Source of the DNA: CAZQSL01 sp964595945
GTDB taxonomy: Bacteria > UBP15 > UBA6099 > JAJRTR01
Direction: 5' to 3'
Assembly (NCBI GenBank): GCA_964595945.1
Contig: CAZQSL010000012.1
Coordinates: 1 to 46,965, forward strand
Length of the DNA stretch: 46,965 nt
Shown: positions 1 through 9,340 of the stretch, in pieces
Position numbering within the stretch: position 1 is the stretch's first letter
Layout: each line of letters starts with the position of its first letter
Position numbers and translations under genes: made by a program
The notes under the pieces: model-generated
What the model was told of the DNA's origin: nothing
The model's input: the letters and a program-made list of their open reading frames with translations, nothing else
Database searches by the model: none

Positions 1-32
1 TTCAATGTTCAGGTATAGGTGAATAATCAGGG

Positions 33-52
33 CTGAGCGAAGCGAAGAATCT
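33..52. repeat. Possible dispersed REP-like intergenic motif
   Basis: The stretch contains ctgagcgaagcgaagaatct, with an internal agcgaagcgaag direct repeat. Closely similar strings recur in intergenic DNA of several bacterial phyla as short dispersed elements; I know this from memory and could not search here. Only one copy is seen in this window. The rest of 1-239 holds no convincing gene. The 8-mer gaatcttg recurs at 47-54 and 66-73. No clear terminator for the helicase gene, whose 3' end faces this region, was found. Confidence 0.3.
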
Positions 53-239
53 TGTCTTTTCCCCTGAATCTTGGGGACTGCCATGTTACTCATTGGTATG
101 CAACTTGATATCAGTGCCCGAGATGGATTCCGAATGACACTTTCCAGAAGCCGATGCGACAGAATTTCGAAGCAACCGCCTATCTGTTTGCAATCGGAAC
201 AGCTACAAAGTGCAATATGGACACCACTACAGATCAATA

Positions 240-2747
240 TCAATCTGAAACGACATAGCCAATGCTGCGATAGCCCGCCAGTCTTCTTTCATACATTTTT
301 GCGAGTACCGCGACGTGCATGTCGGCGTAGTCATAAATCTGAACTTCTTTCTTGCTGTCGTGCAGGCGGTGAAGGCGTCCGGCGTATTGGGCGAGTGTGC
401 CGCGCCACGATATGGGCATCGCGAGAAACAGTGTGTCGAGGCGCGCGTCGTCGAATCCTTCACCGAGGTAACTTCCTGTCGCGACTATAATTCGTGGCGC
501 ATCTTCTGGGATGTCCTCAAGCCGCGTCATCATCGCTCGTCTCTGTTTGACCCCCATGCCGCCCTGCAAGACTATGACATTCGAAAATGTCTCGGCGAGT
601 TTTTCTGCAATGCTGTTGAGGTGCTCTTTCCTCTCGGTTATGATCACTGGCGAGCGTCCGGCGTTTACCGAACTGACTACATCTGCGATTATCATGGCGT
701 TGCGAACTTCGTCGCTGATCATTGCCGAATAGATGTTTTGAATTACCGGATCAGGCTCTTCTTGGGACAATCTTGTGATTTCAAATTCCGTTTTTCGCAC
801 GATCACACGATGTCTGAAAGGCCGCAGCTCGGCCTGTCTGCGCGCGTCAACCCTGTATCGCACCGGGCCGCATTGCATGAAAATTATCGGATGATGTCCG
901 TCCTTGCGGATGACAGTAGCCGAAAGCCCTGCCACATATTTCGCCTTGCAGCGCCGCGCGACCTGCTCGAAACTCGCTGCCGTGATGTGATGACATTCGT
1001 CAACAATCATGTGCCCGTACTCTGCGACTATGTCGTCAACCCCGCCGTCTTTCATTAGACTTTGAATGAGCGCGACATCAATAAAGCCAGTCGGCTCGCG
1101 TTTCCCGCCGCCTATCTTTCCGATCCTCTTCTTGTCAACGCCAAGAAACGCGGCAAGCTGCGCTACCCATTGGTCAAGCAGTTGACGACGATGCACAAGC
1201 ACGAGGGTGTTCGCCTGCCGCGCGGCTATCATGTAAGCGCCTATGACTGTTTTGCCGAATGCTGTCGTCGCGGCCAGCACTCCGTTGTCGTGCGCCAGTA
1301 TCCTGTCGGCAGCGATATTTTGTTCCGGCCTCAGAGCACCTTGGAACTCTACTGCAATCTTGGCGCCCGCCACGCGCTCATCAGAAATTATGATTTTAAT
1401 GCCGAGTGATCTGAACATTTCCTCAACGTCTTCCCGGCATCCGCGCGGCAATCCGACATGGTTTCTGAAATCTTCGGCGCAGGAGATAATCCGTGGTTTT
1501 CCGAAAGTTGAAAGCCGCATGATCTGCGCCCTGTGAAACTCCGGATTCTGAAATGCGGCGATGCGAATCAGCCTGTTTACAAGCGCGGGTGGCATCCCCT
1601 CAGTCTGCACATAAATCTGGTTGCCGAGTACTATGTTGACTTTTTCCGGAAGATTTTTTACATGAAGTCCGCGTACTCCCGACGGAGGCGCTGTCCATGG
1701 GTGCTCAGCATCTTCGTCAGTCGCGACCATTCTGACACCAGTGATCTTGCCGTGACGCTGCGCTTCGTACACAATCGACTCAACCGACTCCATCCGCATT
1801 CGCTGCACCGATGAAAGAAATGCCCACTGATCGCGATAAGGTTCGATATTCTCATCTATAAAAATGCTGTTGCCCAAGCTTCGCGGTTTTCTCTGCAGAG
1901 GTAGCGCGATGAGATTTCCGAACCCGCCATGCGGCATCGTGTCCTGATTGGGGAAAAAACGATCATAAGACTCGAACCCTATTTCAGGCCGCCGCTCCAT
2001 CGTTTCAGTGATGATGTACGCGCCAAGCCTGCGTGCAAGTGCTGCAGGAATTGCACGCGAAAAGAATACCCACACATGAGCGCCTTTGCCTGAGCGCGAT
2101 CTTTCGACAGCGCATGGAACACCGATTCTCACGCATGTTTCACGGAACGCCGCAACATCTTCCGGCCATGCCGCCTTGTCGAAATCAACTGCGAGAAACC
2201 AGCACGTGTCATCGGTAAGAAGCGGATAAACGCCTATCGTGAAATCACGGCGAACGCCGCTACGGAGCGGTTCACCAGGATTGCCACCTGCCAGATGATT
2301 GCGGATCACCGTGTCTGTCACGGGAAGCAAAACGCGGTTCAGACAATCGGAGCATTTTGACTTTGGTTTGAAACAAAGGCCGGGAGCCCATTCATTAGCG
2401 CACACAGGCTGCCAGCCGGATGTTCCGGCCTTCAGGTTTTCCCACCGTCGCGGATAAACATCTTCGCGTCCCCTGAAAAGGCTTCTGAAGAGGGCGATTT
2501 TCTCCGCAGAAGACGAACTTAGCCGTACCTTTGCATTGGGAAATTCAGCTTGCGATTTCTTGGATTCATTATGATTTGTTGAGTCGTTTGTATTCGGAGA
2601 GCTGTCAACGATCCGGGAGTCAACCTCCCTGCTCATTTTAGCCTTCAAATCGGCCAGCCGTGCAGTCAGCGCCTCGCGTCTTGCGTCCAGCTCGGCAATC
2701 TGCTTTTCTACCGATTTGATTTGTTCGTCAGTTTCTTTCGCGGACAT
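240..2747 (-). CDS. TOTE-type archaeo-eukaryotic primase fused to SF2 (DEAD/DEAH) helicase
   Basis: Predicted nucleic-acid enzyme of 835 residues combining a primase-like polymerase domain and a superfamily 2 helicase. Numbering from the chosen ATG: a charged coiled coil at about 3-40; a four-cysteine, probably zinc-binding cluster (C116, C125, C132, C135); primase motifs VDFD at 187-190 and SGKGAH at 219-224; helicase Walker A ATTAFGKT at 493-500; DECHH at 583-587; SAT at 609-611; motif VI QYAGRLHR at 787-794. This order matches the family called TOTE conflict-system AEP plus helicase (COG4951 plus COG1061 style). Such proteins are proposed to act in defence or mobile-element conflict, but the biochemical role of this one is unknown. 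An upstream in-frame ATG at 2765 lacks a ribosome site, while the ATG at 2747 has AAGGTG nine bases before it. No partner gene is visible to the right; one could lie left of the edge. Confidence 0.9.
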   Translation of the reverse strand: MSAKETDEQIKSVEKQIAELDARREALTARLADLKAKMSREVDSRIVDSSPNTNDSTNHNESKKSQAEFPNAKVRLSSSSAEKIALFRSLFRGREDVYPRRWENLKAGTSGWQPVCANEWAPGLCFKPKSKCSDCLNRVLLPVTDTVIRNHLAGGNPGEPLRSGVRRDFTIGVYPLLTDDTCWFLAVDFDKAAWPEDVAAFRETCVRIGVPCAVERSRSGKGAHVWVFFSRAIPAALARRLGAYIITETMERRPEIGFESYDRFFPNQDTMPHGGFGNLIALPLQRKPRSLGNSIFIDENIEPYRDQWAFLSSVQRMRMESVESIVYEAQRHGKITGVRMVATDEDAEHPWTAPPSGVRGLHVKNLPEKVNIVLGNQIYVQTEGMPPALVNRLIRIAAFQNPEFHRAQIMRLSTFGKPRIISCAEDFRNHVGLPRGCREDVEEMFRSLGIKIIISDERVAGAKIAVEFQGALRPEQNIAADRILAHDNGVLAATTAFGKTVIGAYMIAARQANTLVLVHRRQLLDQWVAQLAAFLGVDKKRIGKIGGGKREPTGFIDVALIQSLMKDGGVDDIVAEYGHMIVDECHHITAASFEQVARRCKAKYVAGLSATVIRKDGHHPIIFMQCGPVRYRVDARRQAELRPFRHRVIVRKTEFEITRLSQEEPDPVIQNIYSAMISDEVRNAMIIADVVSSVNAGRSPVIITERKEHLNSIAEKLAETFSNVIVLQGGMGVKQRRAMMTRLEDIPEDAPRIIVATGSYLGEGFDDARLDTLFLAMPISWRGTLAQYAGRLHRLHDSKKEVQIYDYADMHVAVLAKMYERRLAGYRSIGYVVSD

Positions 2748-2756
2748 ACTCAGAAA

Positions 2757-2762
2757 CACCTT
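2757..2762 (-). promoter_or_regulatory. RBS deciding the helicase start
   Basis: AAGGTG on the minus strand, nine bases before the ATG at 2747. It overlaps the start of the longer in-frame reading that begins at 2765, which has no such site of its own. Confidence 0.5.
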
Positions 2763-2948
2763 CATTCACGCGCTGGTGCTATGGACTATCCATGCGCTAC
2801 GCAGTTTCACCCGATTAGCGGCAAACACCTGCGCGGAGTGAATTGGCATGGAAATAGCCATGTTGCTCATTTCGAGGTTCATATTTTTGACTATTCTTCG
2901 ATGCACGTATCTCTTATTCTATATATCCGTCATTCATCTTTATAAGTA

Positions 2949-2977
2949 TTCTTAAGTTGTTTTCAGTATCATGTCAA
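2949..2977 (-). promoter_or_regulatory. Candidate promoter for the helicase gene
   Basis: On the minus strand a perfect TTGACA (2972-2977) is followed after 17 bases by TAAGAA (2949-2954), a poor -10 match; AAGAAT one base further on is a slightly better alternative. The leader to the ATG would be about 200 bases long. The whole gap 2748-3198 holds no plausible gene in any frame. Confidence 0.3.
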
Positions 2978-3020
2978 AGTCAGATTCATGTTTCCTGTCT
3001 TCCTGACGTCGTAATATTTC

Positions 3021-3049
3021 AACCCGAATCCTGATGACGAATTCGGGTT
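3021..3049. other. Inverted repeat, 9-bp arms, in the helicase/transporter gap
   Basis: Perfect arms aacccgaat (3021-3029) and attcgggtt (3041-3049) enclose an 11-base loop. No run of T follows on either strand, so it is not a standard Rho-independent terminator. It could be a weak bidirectional terminator for the EamA gene, which ends at 3199, or an operator upstream of the helicase promoter. Confidence 0.4.
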
Positions 3050-3198
3050 CAAATTCCTGTGCAGCGTGTGATTTTGCCAATTGTGCCGAAACATTCACCG
3101 CATCCTGCAAAATTCCACGATCATTACCAGACCTTCATGATGCGACTGTCTGGGTCGATGAGGGGAGGGGGCGGGAGTGACGCTGGTGGGCGGGTTTA

Positions 3199-4125
3199 TC
3201 ACGCATCCGGCGGGGCAGGGTTGCCACTGTTGCCACTCCTGACGCCATAGTTGGTGAGATATATGCCACTCAACAGTATGGCCGTGCCGATGGCGAGCAT
3301 GAGGGTAACCCTTTCGCCGAGGAAAAACCATGCCGCCGCCGCAGTGAATATGCACTGGCAATATAGTAGATTCGAGAGAAAAACCACACCGAGCCGCGAT
3401 AGCAGGCTGTTCCAGATGATAAACGCGAACACGGTGCAGAACACCCCGAGATAAACGACACCGCCAAGCGACTGGAGCGTAATATTGCCGCACTGTCCCA
3501 TGCTGTATTCATAGATGGCGAACGGGAGAAACATCAGTGCGCCGTTGCGGATGTTGTATCGCGTTATCGTCACGGGATGATAGCGGTCGACTATGCCCCT
3601 GCCAATGAGAGTGTAGACAGCCCATGAGGCCGACGAGAGCGCTATCAGCATGTCCCCAGCCGGTTCGAGGTGTAGATTGATCCGTCCGTTGAATACCACG
3701 AGCGCGGTGCCAGCCACGGCTGGTATCACGCCGAGCCAGTTGATGACCGATGCCTTTTGTTTGTAAATGACTGCCACGCCCATCATGGTGAATACCGGTA
3801 TCAGCGAAACGAGGATCGCCGCGTTTGTGGCAGAGGTATAGACGAGTCCGTAATTTTCAAATGCAAAGTAGAGAAAAACGGCAAAAAAACCCATGGCGAA
3901 TATGGCGACGGCATCTTTGCCCCGTGGTTTCGGGTCGGTCTTTCCGGCAGGTATAAACTCCAGGATAACCGCGGCGAGCGTAAAGCGCAGGAACGCGAAT
4001 GTAAAAGGCGGGATCGTCATGTCACGCACGGTCGCCCTGATCACCACATAGGCGAGCGCCCATATAATGATGACAAGCATCGCCAGCATTATTGCTGCTG
4101 TTCTGGATATTCTGTCTATTCGCAC
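3199..4125 (-). CDS. EamA/DMT-superfamily transporter
   Basis: Inner-membrane carrier of 308 residues, the usual size for the ten-helix EamA family (two EamA repeats), which exports or imports small metabolites. Hydrophobic segments are spread evenly along the protein. The first EamA repeat begins with IIIWALAYVVIRATV and the characteristic PPFTFAFLRF segment. Substrate cannot be read from sequence. The reading opens with GTG at 4125, preceded by GGGCGG; a later ATG at residue 13 is possible but would cut into the first helix. It lies 41 bases downstream of the acyl-CoA dehydrogenase gene on the same strand, so the two may be co-transcribed, although no functional link is known. Confidence 0.88.
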   Translation of the reverse strand: MRIDRISRTAAIMLAMLVIIIWALAYVVIRATVRDMTIPPFTFAFLRFTLAAVILEFIPAGKTDPKPRGKDAVAIFAMGFFAVFLYFAFENYGLVYTSATNAAILVSLIPVFTMMGVAVIYKQKASVINWLGVIPAVAGTALVVFNGRINLHLEPAGDMLIALSSASWAVYTLIGRGIVDRYHPVTITRYNIRNGALMFLPFAIYEYSMGQCGNITLQSLGGVVYLGVFCTVFAFIIWNSLLSRLGVVFLSNLLYCQCIFTAAAAWFFLGERVTLMLAIGTAILLSGIYLTNYGVRSGNSGNPAPPDA

Positions 4126-4166
4126 GCTACCGCCCAGTCACGACTCAGGTAGTAATCATAACCGGA

Positions 4167-6011
4167 TCAGAATATTACATCAAGCGCGCTCGTATCACCG
4201 GTCGAAAAAGCATATTCACGCGCGAAAATGTCAGGCAGTATATTGGTAACATAGAAGGCTGCTGTCTGGATTTTATTGTGATAAAATGCGGCTTCTTCAT
4301 TTTCTTCGATCAGGGCGCGTTTTGCCATGTCACCATCGGCTCCGGTCTTATCGAAGATGTCTCCAAGCTTGCGGTGCGCGACGACGGATTGTTCGAGCAT
4401 GAGGTACGCACAGACAAATTCGGCGAAGGCAGTAAGGAATGACGATGCGTGGAGCAGTGGATATCTTGGGTTTTCACGGCCTTTTTTTGGCATCGAGGCA
4501 ACAATAGCCGCGATTTTGTCGCGTGCCTGTTCGAGTATGGTGAATTGTGGCGCGAGGGCTTCGTTGCCCTTGTTGGCGGCGATGAACTTATTGATATCCA
4601 TGACAAATCCTAGCAGCAGCATTCCGCCTTTGGCGGCGAGTTTTCGTCCTACGAAATCGAGGGCCTGTATGCCATTGGTCCCTTCGTAGATCGATGTGAG
4701 CTTTACATCCCTGAGGTAAAGCTCTACAGGATATTCGCACGAATATCCATAGCCGCCAAGAGTCTGCATGGCCATTTCGGCCACTCTGAATCCGGTGTCA
4801 GAGCAGTGCGCTTTGCAGATGGGCGTGAGAAGGTCGAGGCGATCCTGCGCCTTCTCCTGTTCTTTCGGATCGGTTGAGGACTTTTTGATGTCATTAAAAT
4901 AGATCGTGTAATATATCAGTGCGCGCATGGCCTCTGTCTGAGCCTTCATGGTCATGAGCATGCGCCTGACATCCGGATGCTCGACGATGGCGACACGCGG
5001 CGCGGCGGGGTCTTTCATTCTGGTGACATCTACTCCCTGCATGCGGGTCCTGGCGTAGTCGAGAGCCTCGGCGTATGCTGCCGAACCGATAGTCATGCCC
5101 TGCAGTCCGACGCCCCATCGCTCTTCGTTCATCATGCTGAACATCGCATTGATGCCTTTGTTTTCCTCGCCGATGAGCCAGCCGCGACATTTACCGTTTT
5201 CGCCGAAATTCATCACGCAGGCCGGCGCACCCCTGTTGCCGAGTTTGTGCTCGGCACCGCCGCAGATAACATCGTTGAATTCGCCGGGATTGCCCTTTTC
5301 GTCAGGTATGAATTTGGGGACTACAAATAGGCTGATTCCCTTGATGCCGTCTGGCGCGCCCTCGATACGTGCGAGGACGAGGTGAATGATGTTGGGCGAT
5401 GCGTCGTGCTCTCCGCATGATATGAAGCACTTGGATCCAGTAATCAGAAACGAATCACCATCGCGAACTGCCCTTGTGCGGATGTCGCCGACTGCACTGC
5501 CCGCTTGCGGCTCGGTCAGGCACATAGTTCCGCCCCATTCCCCCGAGATCATATTTTTGAGATATATCTTCTTGATTTCATCCGAAGCATGGCCGTGGAC
5601 AAGATGCCCGGCTCCGCGCGTGATGTCAGCCATGATCATAAATGCCGACGAACCGAAACAGAATGCCTCGGTGAAAAGTGCGTGAAACGAAAACGGCAGT
5701 CCGTGCCCGCCCCATTCGGGGTCTGCGGTTGAGGCGATCCAGCCGGAGGCTATATATTCCTGATAGACTTTCTTATGATCTTCATGGAGTGTCACCGATG
5801 CGGTCGAGGGATCGTAGACTGCGCCGTGCGTGTCGAGCAGCTTATTTATTGGCCTGATGCGTTCTTCGCTGAATCTCAGCGCATTTGCGAACATCAGATC
5901 GAAGTCTTCCCATGTGATGCCAGCATAGCGTTCGGTCGCAAGCAGTTTGTCACAGTCGAGCACTTCCTTGAGCATAAATTCCATGTCACGTTTATTGATT
6001 CCGTAAGCCAC
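4167..6011 (-). CDS. DmdC-type long acyl-CoA dehydrogenase
   Basis: FAD-dependent acyl-CoA dehydrogenase that introduces an alpha,beta double bond into an acyl-CoA thioester in the cytoplasm and passes electrons to ETF. At 614 residues it is longer than the 380-residue classical enzymes and matches the class with extra N- and C-terminal domains, including 3-methylmercaptopropionyl-CoA dehydrogenase (DmdC) and AidB-like or fatty-acyl enzymes. Visible features: flavin/substrate motif MCLTEPQAGS at 163-172, GGYGY at 419-423, and catalytic-base motif IYEGTNGIQ with Glu443. Substrate chain length is not readable. Start: the longer reading has no ribosome site, whereas GTG at 6011 has GGAGG seven bases upstream. 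No etfAB or enoyl-CoA hydratase lies nearby. Confidence 0.9.
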   Translation of the reverse strand: MAYGINKRDMEFMLKEVLDCDKLLATERYAGITWEDFDLMFANALRFSEERIRPINKLLDTHGAVYDPSTASVTLHEDHKKVYQEYIASGWIASTADPEWGGHGLPFSFHALFTEAFCFGSSAFMIMADITRGAGHLVHGHASDEIKKIYLKNMISGEWGGTMCLTEPQAGSAVGDIRTRAVRDGDSFLITGSKCFISCGEHDASPNIIHLVLARIEGAPDGIKGISLFVVPKFIPDEKGNPGEFNDVICGGAEHKLGNRGAPACVMNFGENGKCRGWLIGEENKGINAMFSMMNEERWGVGLQGMTIGSAAYAEALDYARTRMQGVDVTRMKDPAAPRVAIVEHPDVRRMLMTMKAQTEAMRALIYYTIYFNDIKKSSTDPKEQEKAQDRLDLLTPICKAHCSDTGFRVAEMAMQTLGGYGYSCEYPVELYLRDVKLTSIYEGTNGIQALDFVGRKLAAKGGMLLLGFVMDINKFIAANKGNEALAPQFTILEQARDKIAAIVASMPKKGRENPRYPLLHASSFLTAFAEFVCAYLMLEQSVVAHRKLGDIFDKTGADGDMAKRALIEENEEAAFYHNKIQTAAFYVTNILPDIFAREYAFSTGDTSALDVIF

Positions 6012-6018
6012 GATTAAT

Positions 6019-6023
6019 CCTCC
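6019..6023 (-). promoter_or_regulatory. RBS fixing the GTG start of the acyl-CoA dehydrogenase
   Basis: Perfect GGAGG on the minus strand, seven bases before GTG (6009-6011). It rules out the longer in-frame reading that would begin near 6065. Confidence 0.75.
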
Positions 6024-6083
6024 GGATTGTTGTGCCGGGAAAAGATGCAGGACAGCCAAAACCATTGATTTCCCAGTTTTTTA

Positions 6084-6110
6084 ATTATAGCGGAATATCA
6101 TTAGAAACAA
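6084..6110 (-). promoter_or_regulatory. Candidate promoter for the acyl-CoA dehydrogenase
   Basis: A consensus TATAAT (6084-6089, minus strand) stands 15 bases after a weak TTGTTT (6105-6110). The leader to the GTG would be about 65 bases. It occupies the 122-base gap after the folate gene, suggesting the dehydrogenase is transcribed separately. Confidence 0.4.
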
Positions 6111-6133
6111 GTTATCGAGAATATTTTGAGACT

Positions 6134-6730
6134 TCAAGGGGAGTCACAGGAGACGCAGTCGATACGTTCTCTGTCAGTGATCACAACCGGTACGCGCATA
6201 TCATGGCAGTCTGACGGCACACGGTCGACGATCTGTGCATCATAAGCAAGGGCAATGGCATAAGCGCCGCTTCTCATAAGATTCAAGTATCTGTCATAGT
6301 AACCGCCGCCAAATCCAAGCCTGCGGCCCTCTCTGTCAAAGGCAAGTCCCGGCACCACGATGAGATCGATACTGGCAGCATCAAGCTCCCGTGTGGTCTC
6401 AGGGACTGGCTGCATGATGCCGTAGCAGCCGGCGGAAAGGTGTTCTATCGAAGAAAACCAGCGTGCAGTCATTTCCCCCGGCGTGTCCCCTATGAACGGC
6501 AGTGCGGCAGTTTTCCCTGACGCAAGAGCGTGTCTGATGAGTTCCCATGTCGAAACTTCATTGCCAAACGACGCATAGAACATCACGGTCTCGGCTGCCC
6601 TGTATTCCGGTGATGCTAAAAAGGCCTCCCTTATGGCATCGTCAGCCACTATGCGATGCTGCGGGATGATTGCATTGCGCGCGTCGAGCATCTTCTTTCT
6701 CAGTACATATTTTTGCCATGTTACAGACAT
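6134..6730 (-). CDS. fau: 5-formyltetrahydrofolate cyclo-ligase (5,10-methenyl-THF synthetase)
   Basis: Cytoplasmic ATP-dependent enzyme converting 5-formyltetrahydrofolate to 5,10-methenyltetrahydrofolate, returning the storage folate to the one-carbon pool. The 198-residue length is typical. The family signature is present: YASFGNEV near residues 52-59 and the nucleotide-binding GRRLGFGGGYYDR at 135-147. The ATG at 6730 is preceded by AGAGGGG, placed in the 12-base gap after the giant gene's stop codon, so the two genes are probably on one transcript. The pairing has no obvious biochemical meaning. Confidence 0.93.
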   Translation of the reverse strand: MSVTWQKYVLRKKMLDARNAIIPQHRIVADDAIREAFLASPEYRAAETVMFYASFGNEVSTWELIRHALASGKTAALPFIGDTPGEMTARWFSSIEHLSAGCYGIMQPVPETTRELDAASIDLIVVPGLAFDREGRRLGFGGGYYDRYLNLMRSGAYAIALAYDAQIVDRVPSDCHDMRVPVVITDRERIDCVSCDSP

Positions 6731-6742
6731 TGGCCCCTCTGA

Positions 6743-9340
6743 TCACTTCTTGCCCTGCATCTTGAAGAACCATCCTTTCCACGAATAATCCGTCAACTGG
6801 AATTCGTCGTCCGAATGGTTGGAAAAATTATAACCCGAAGCAAAGCGAAATGTATCATTCATCAGATATCCAGCTTCGACAACTGCGCCGTCGGTTTTGT
6901 CGCCATACGAAGTCTGCTTAAGCGCGCGCCATTCGGCAGACAGTTCCCACTTTCGGGCAAGGCGCCATGTCAGCCCTGTCACGTTGAGCGTCGTCCTGAC
7001 GTGTGCCGTGGCGAGTGGCGGAAGGGTTTCCTTTATGAACTTCGTGGCTGTCTTGTGACGAAGCGAGAACGCCGGATTCAGTTTATAGATGCCTTCTGCC
7101 GAAATCACTATCGCGGTACTGTCAGGCACAATCTCCCTGTTTTCGGCGGTGGGGCGATACTCGCGTACTCTGCCGGCTCTTGCGATAAGGGTGAATCTGT
7201 TGCGGCGCTCCTGCCTGAGTGCGAGACCGCCAATGATCTTTATCTTCTTGTATTCGGACACCTCTGCCGTGTCTGGTTTATTGTACCTGTTCTCAAATTC
7301 GACATAGCCCTCCACGCCGCGGACTATCCTGTTCGTGTACTTCATATATGTGCCAAAAATATCCTGCTCCGTGGTTCCACGCTGCCGTTTGAATTCGAAC
7401 TCTCCGCTGAACACCTGCCTGTCCGAATGTTTGAACAGTGTGGTGAGCCTGACTATGGTCGAGATGTTACGCCCCTGTATGTCACTGTCTTCGAGGCTGC
7501 GCGAAAGCGTGATGTAGTTTTCGAGTCCTTCGGCCCCTTCGAATCTCCTGCTCAGTCCGGCTGTCCTGCGAGTAGTCTGTCCCGTTTCGTTATTTGATCC
7601 TACCTCATATTCGGTATAGGCCTTAGCCGATTTGCCGATGTCGCCGGAGACTCCGGATTTCAGGACGAGTCCTCCGGTGTCCGAGTCGAATCTGGCCCCA
7701 TTTGACAACTCAAAATATGTGCGCGTGCCCGGCTTTGCCCTGTATTCGAGTCCGAGCGATCCACCGGCATTGCCCTTGCCAACGATTATTTCAGATGCGA
7801 GAGTCATTTTTTTGCTGACTTTTTTCGTTATGCCGAGCGCAGAGATATTGCGTGGTTTCCCGGAAAGAGTGAACTGCTGCCGTACATAAGTGGTTGTCTT
7901 TTCGGTGAGAGATCGTTCGAGTTTGTAGGCAAAATCGGTCTGGCGGGGCGCAGTCCCCGTGGCTGAGTAAGTGGCAGGGTGACGATTGATGAATTCCGTG
8001 GTGAGACGTCCTGATTTCAGGTTGTTGGTAAACCCGAGTCTCGTCAGGCTGCTGCGGCCCCCGTCCGTGTGTGACAGGGCAAGCGATGACGCGCCGGACA
8101 TGGTGGCCGATCGGGTGAATTCGAGTGAAAGCGCACCGCCGGCAAAATTAGTACCCACCTTGCCTCCCGAGCGTCTCATGCCTTTCATGGACAGAGCGCC
8201 GCCATCGAAGCCGCCAGGGACTTCGTGGTAGTAGGCTTGCAGCGTTAGTCCGTCAGAACCGTCAAGTGTAAAGTCGGCGAGGTATGCGTTTTGTCTGCCG
8301 GTGTCCTGATCGCGAGATACAGTGAAGGTTTTACCGCCGTCAAAACTCGCGTATCCCGGCACGCCGGTGTCTTCGCTGCCAGCCCACTCAAATCGGAGTA
8401 TGTCTTTGCCTTTTTTTGCAAAGTGCAAGTCGATCCCCCTGGTTTCGACCGCGCGGCCTTCGATCGTACGGCGCAGGAAAGATGTGCCGGCAAGTACGTT
8501 GCGAAGTGGTCTGGCAGTCCATCGCGCACCAAGCACGCCATAGTCGTCGGTGGTGGGATCATAGGCATATTCGATGAGCACCCAGACTGGGTTGCCGGTT
8601 TCGGTGCCGGATGAAATGATGGAACTACCATCAGTATACTGTTGCGGCGGTGTGTAGAATCGTATTTCGCCGCTCACATAGTCAGTTTCGTATTCGACGC
8701 CGCGCTGGAGCGTAGTGGCGGTGACGATACGGTCGGGAGCCAGTCTGTCACGTGACTGCAATTTGACGGTTTCACTGCCGGGGATCACGTTGGTGTGCGG
8801 CAGGTAATATGATGAAAGGCCGGTTGCGCGATATTCAGCGTTGGCCCGCATGTTTGTGCGTCTCGATGCAAAGAGCATAAAATTATGACGTTTGAGATCA
8901 TCGGATGTCCTGCCGCGAGATGTCTTGTAGACAGCGCCCTGTATTGGATGGCTTTCGTCGAGTAGGGAGGTATTGTCAAATGCGGCGTTGAGATATCCGG
9001 CGGCGAGATGTGAATTTTCGCTTGTCACGTCCATGTAAAATTTGCCCTGGCTCTGCATGGTGCCAGTCACGCGGCTATCGTCGCCTGTGACGGGATAATA
9101 ATTTTCCGCACTCGGTATCGGCTCTTCGTCACGTGAAAACTTTTTGGACGAATCGTATGCTAAATTGACTTTGAATTTTTTTGCCGCCCTGCCGGAATAG
9201 AACACGGCAACCCTGCCATCGGTGTTTCCGCCATCGGGCATTTCGGATTTGTTGGGTCGTGAAACATGAGAGTCGTTAGACTTGATTTCAGAAATGGTCA
9301 AATCGACCGATGCGACTATGAGTGATTTTTCCGTTTTTGC
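6743..9340 (-). other. Predicted outer-membrane beta-barrel segment of the giant protein
   Basis: This part encodes about residues 5300-6160. It lacks the repeat units and shows many short stretches with alternating hydrophobic/aromatic and polar residues separated by charged, glycine-rich turns, for example YTEYEVGSNNETG and GYVEFENRYNKP. The pattern is that of outer-membrane barrels, but it is much longer than the roughly 300-residue translocator of classical autotransporters. It follows an SdrD-B-like domain, an order I know from other large DUF11/SdrD-B surface proteins. A structure prediction would settle whether this is one barrel. Confidence 0.6.

Noticed and set aside
315..1058. 247-codon plus-strand frame opposite the helicase gene
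   Set aside because: It lies wholly within the well-supported helicase domain on the other strand and its translation lacks any recognisable fold or motif.
3021..3049. Rho-independent terminator
   Set aside because: The stem is good but neither strand has a following run of T, so it is listed only as an inverted repeat.
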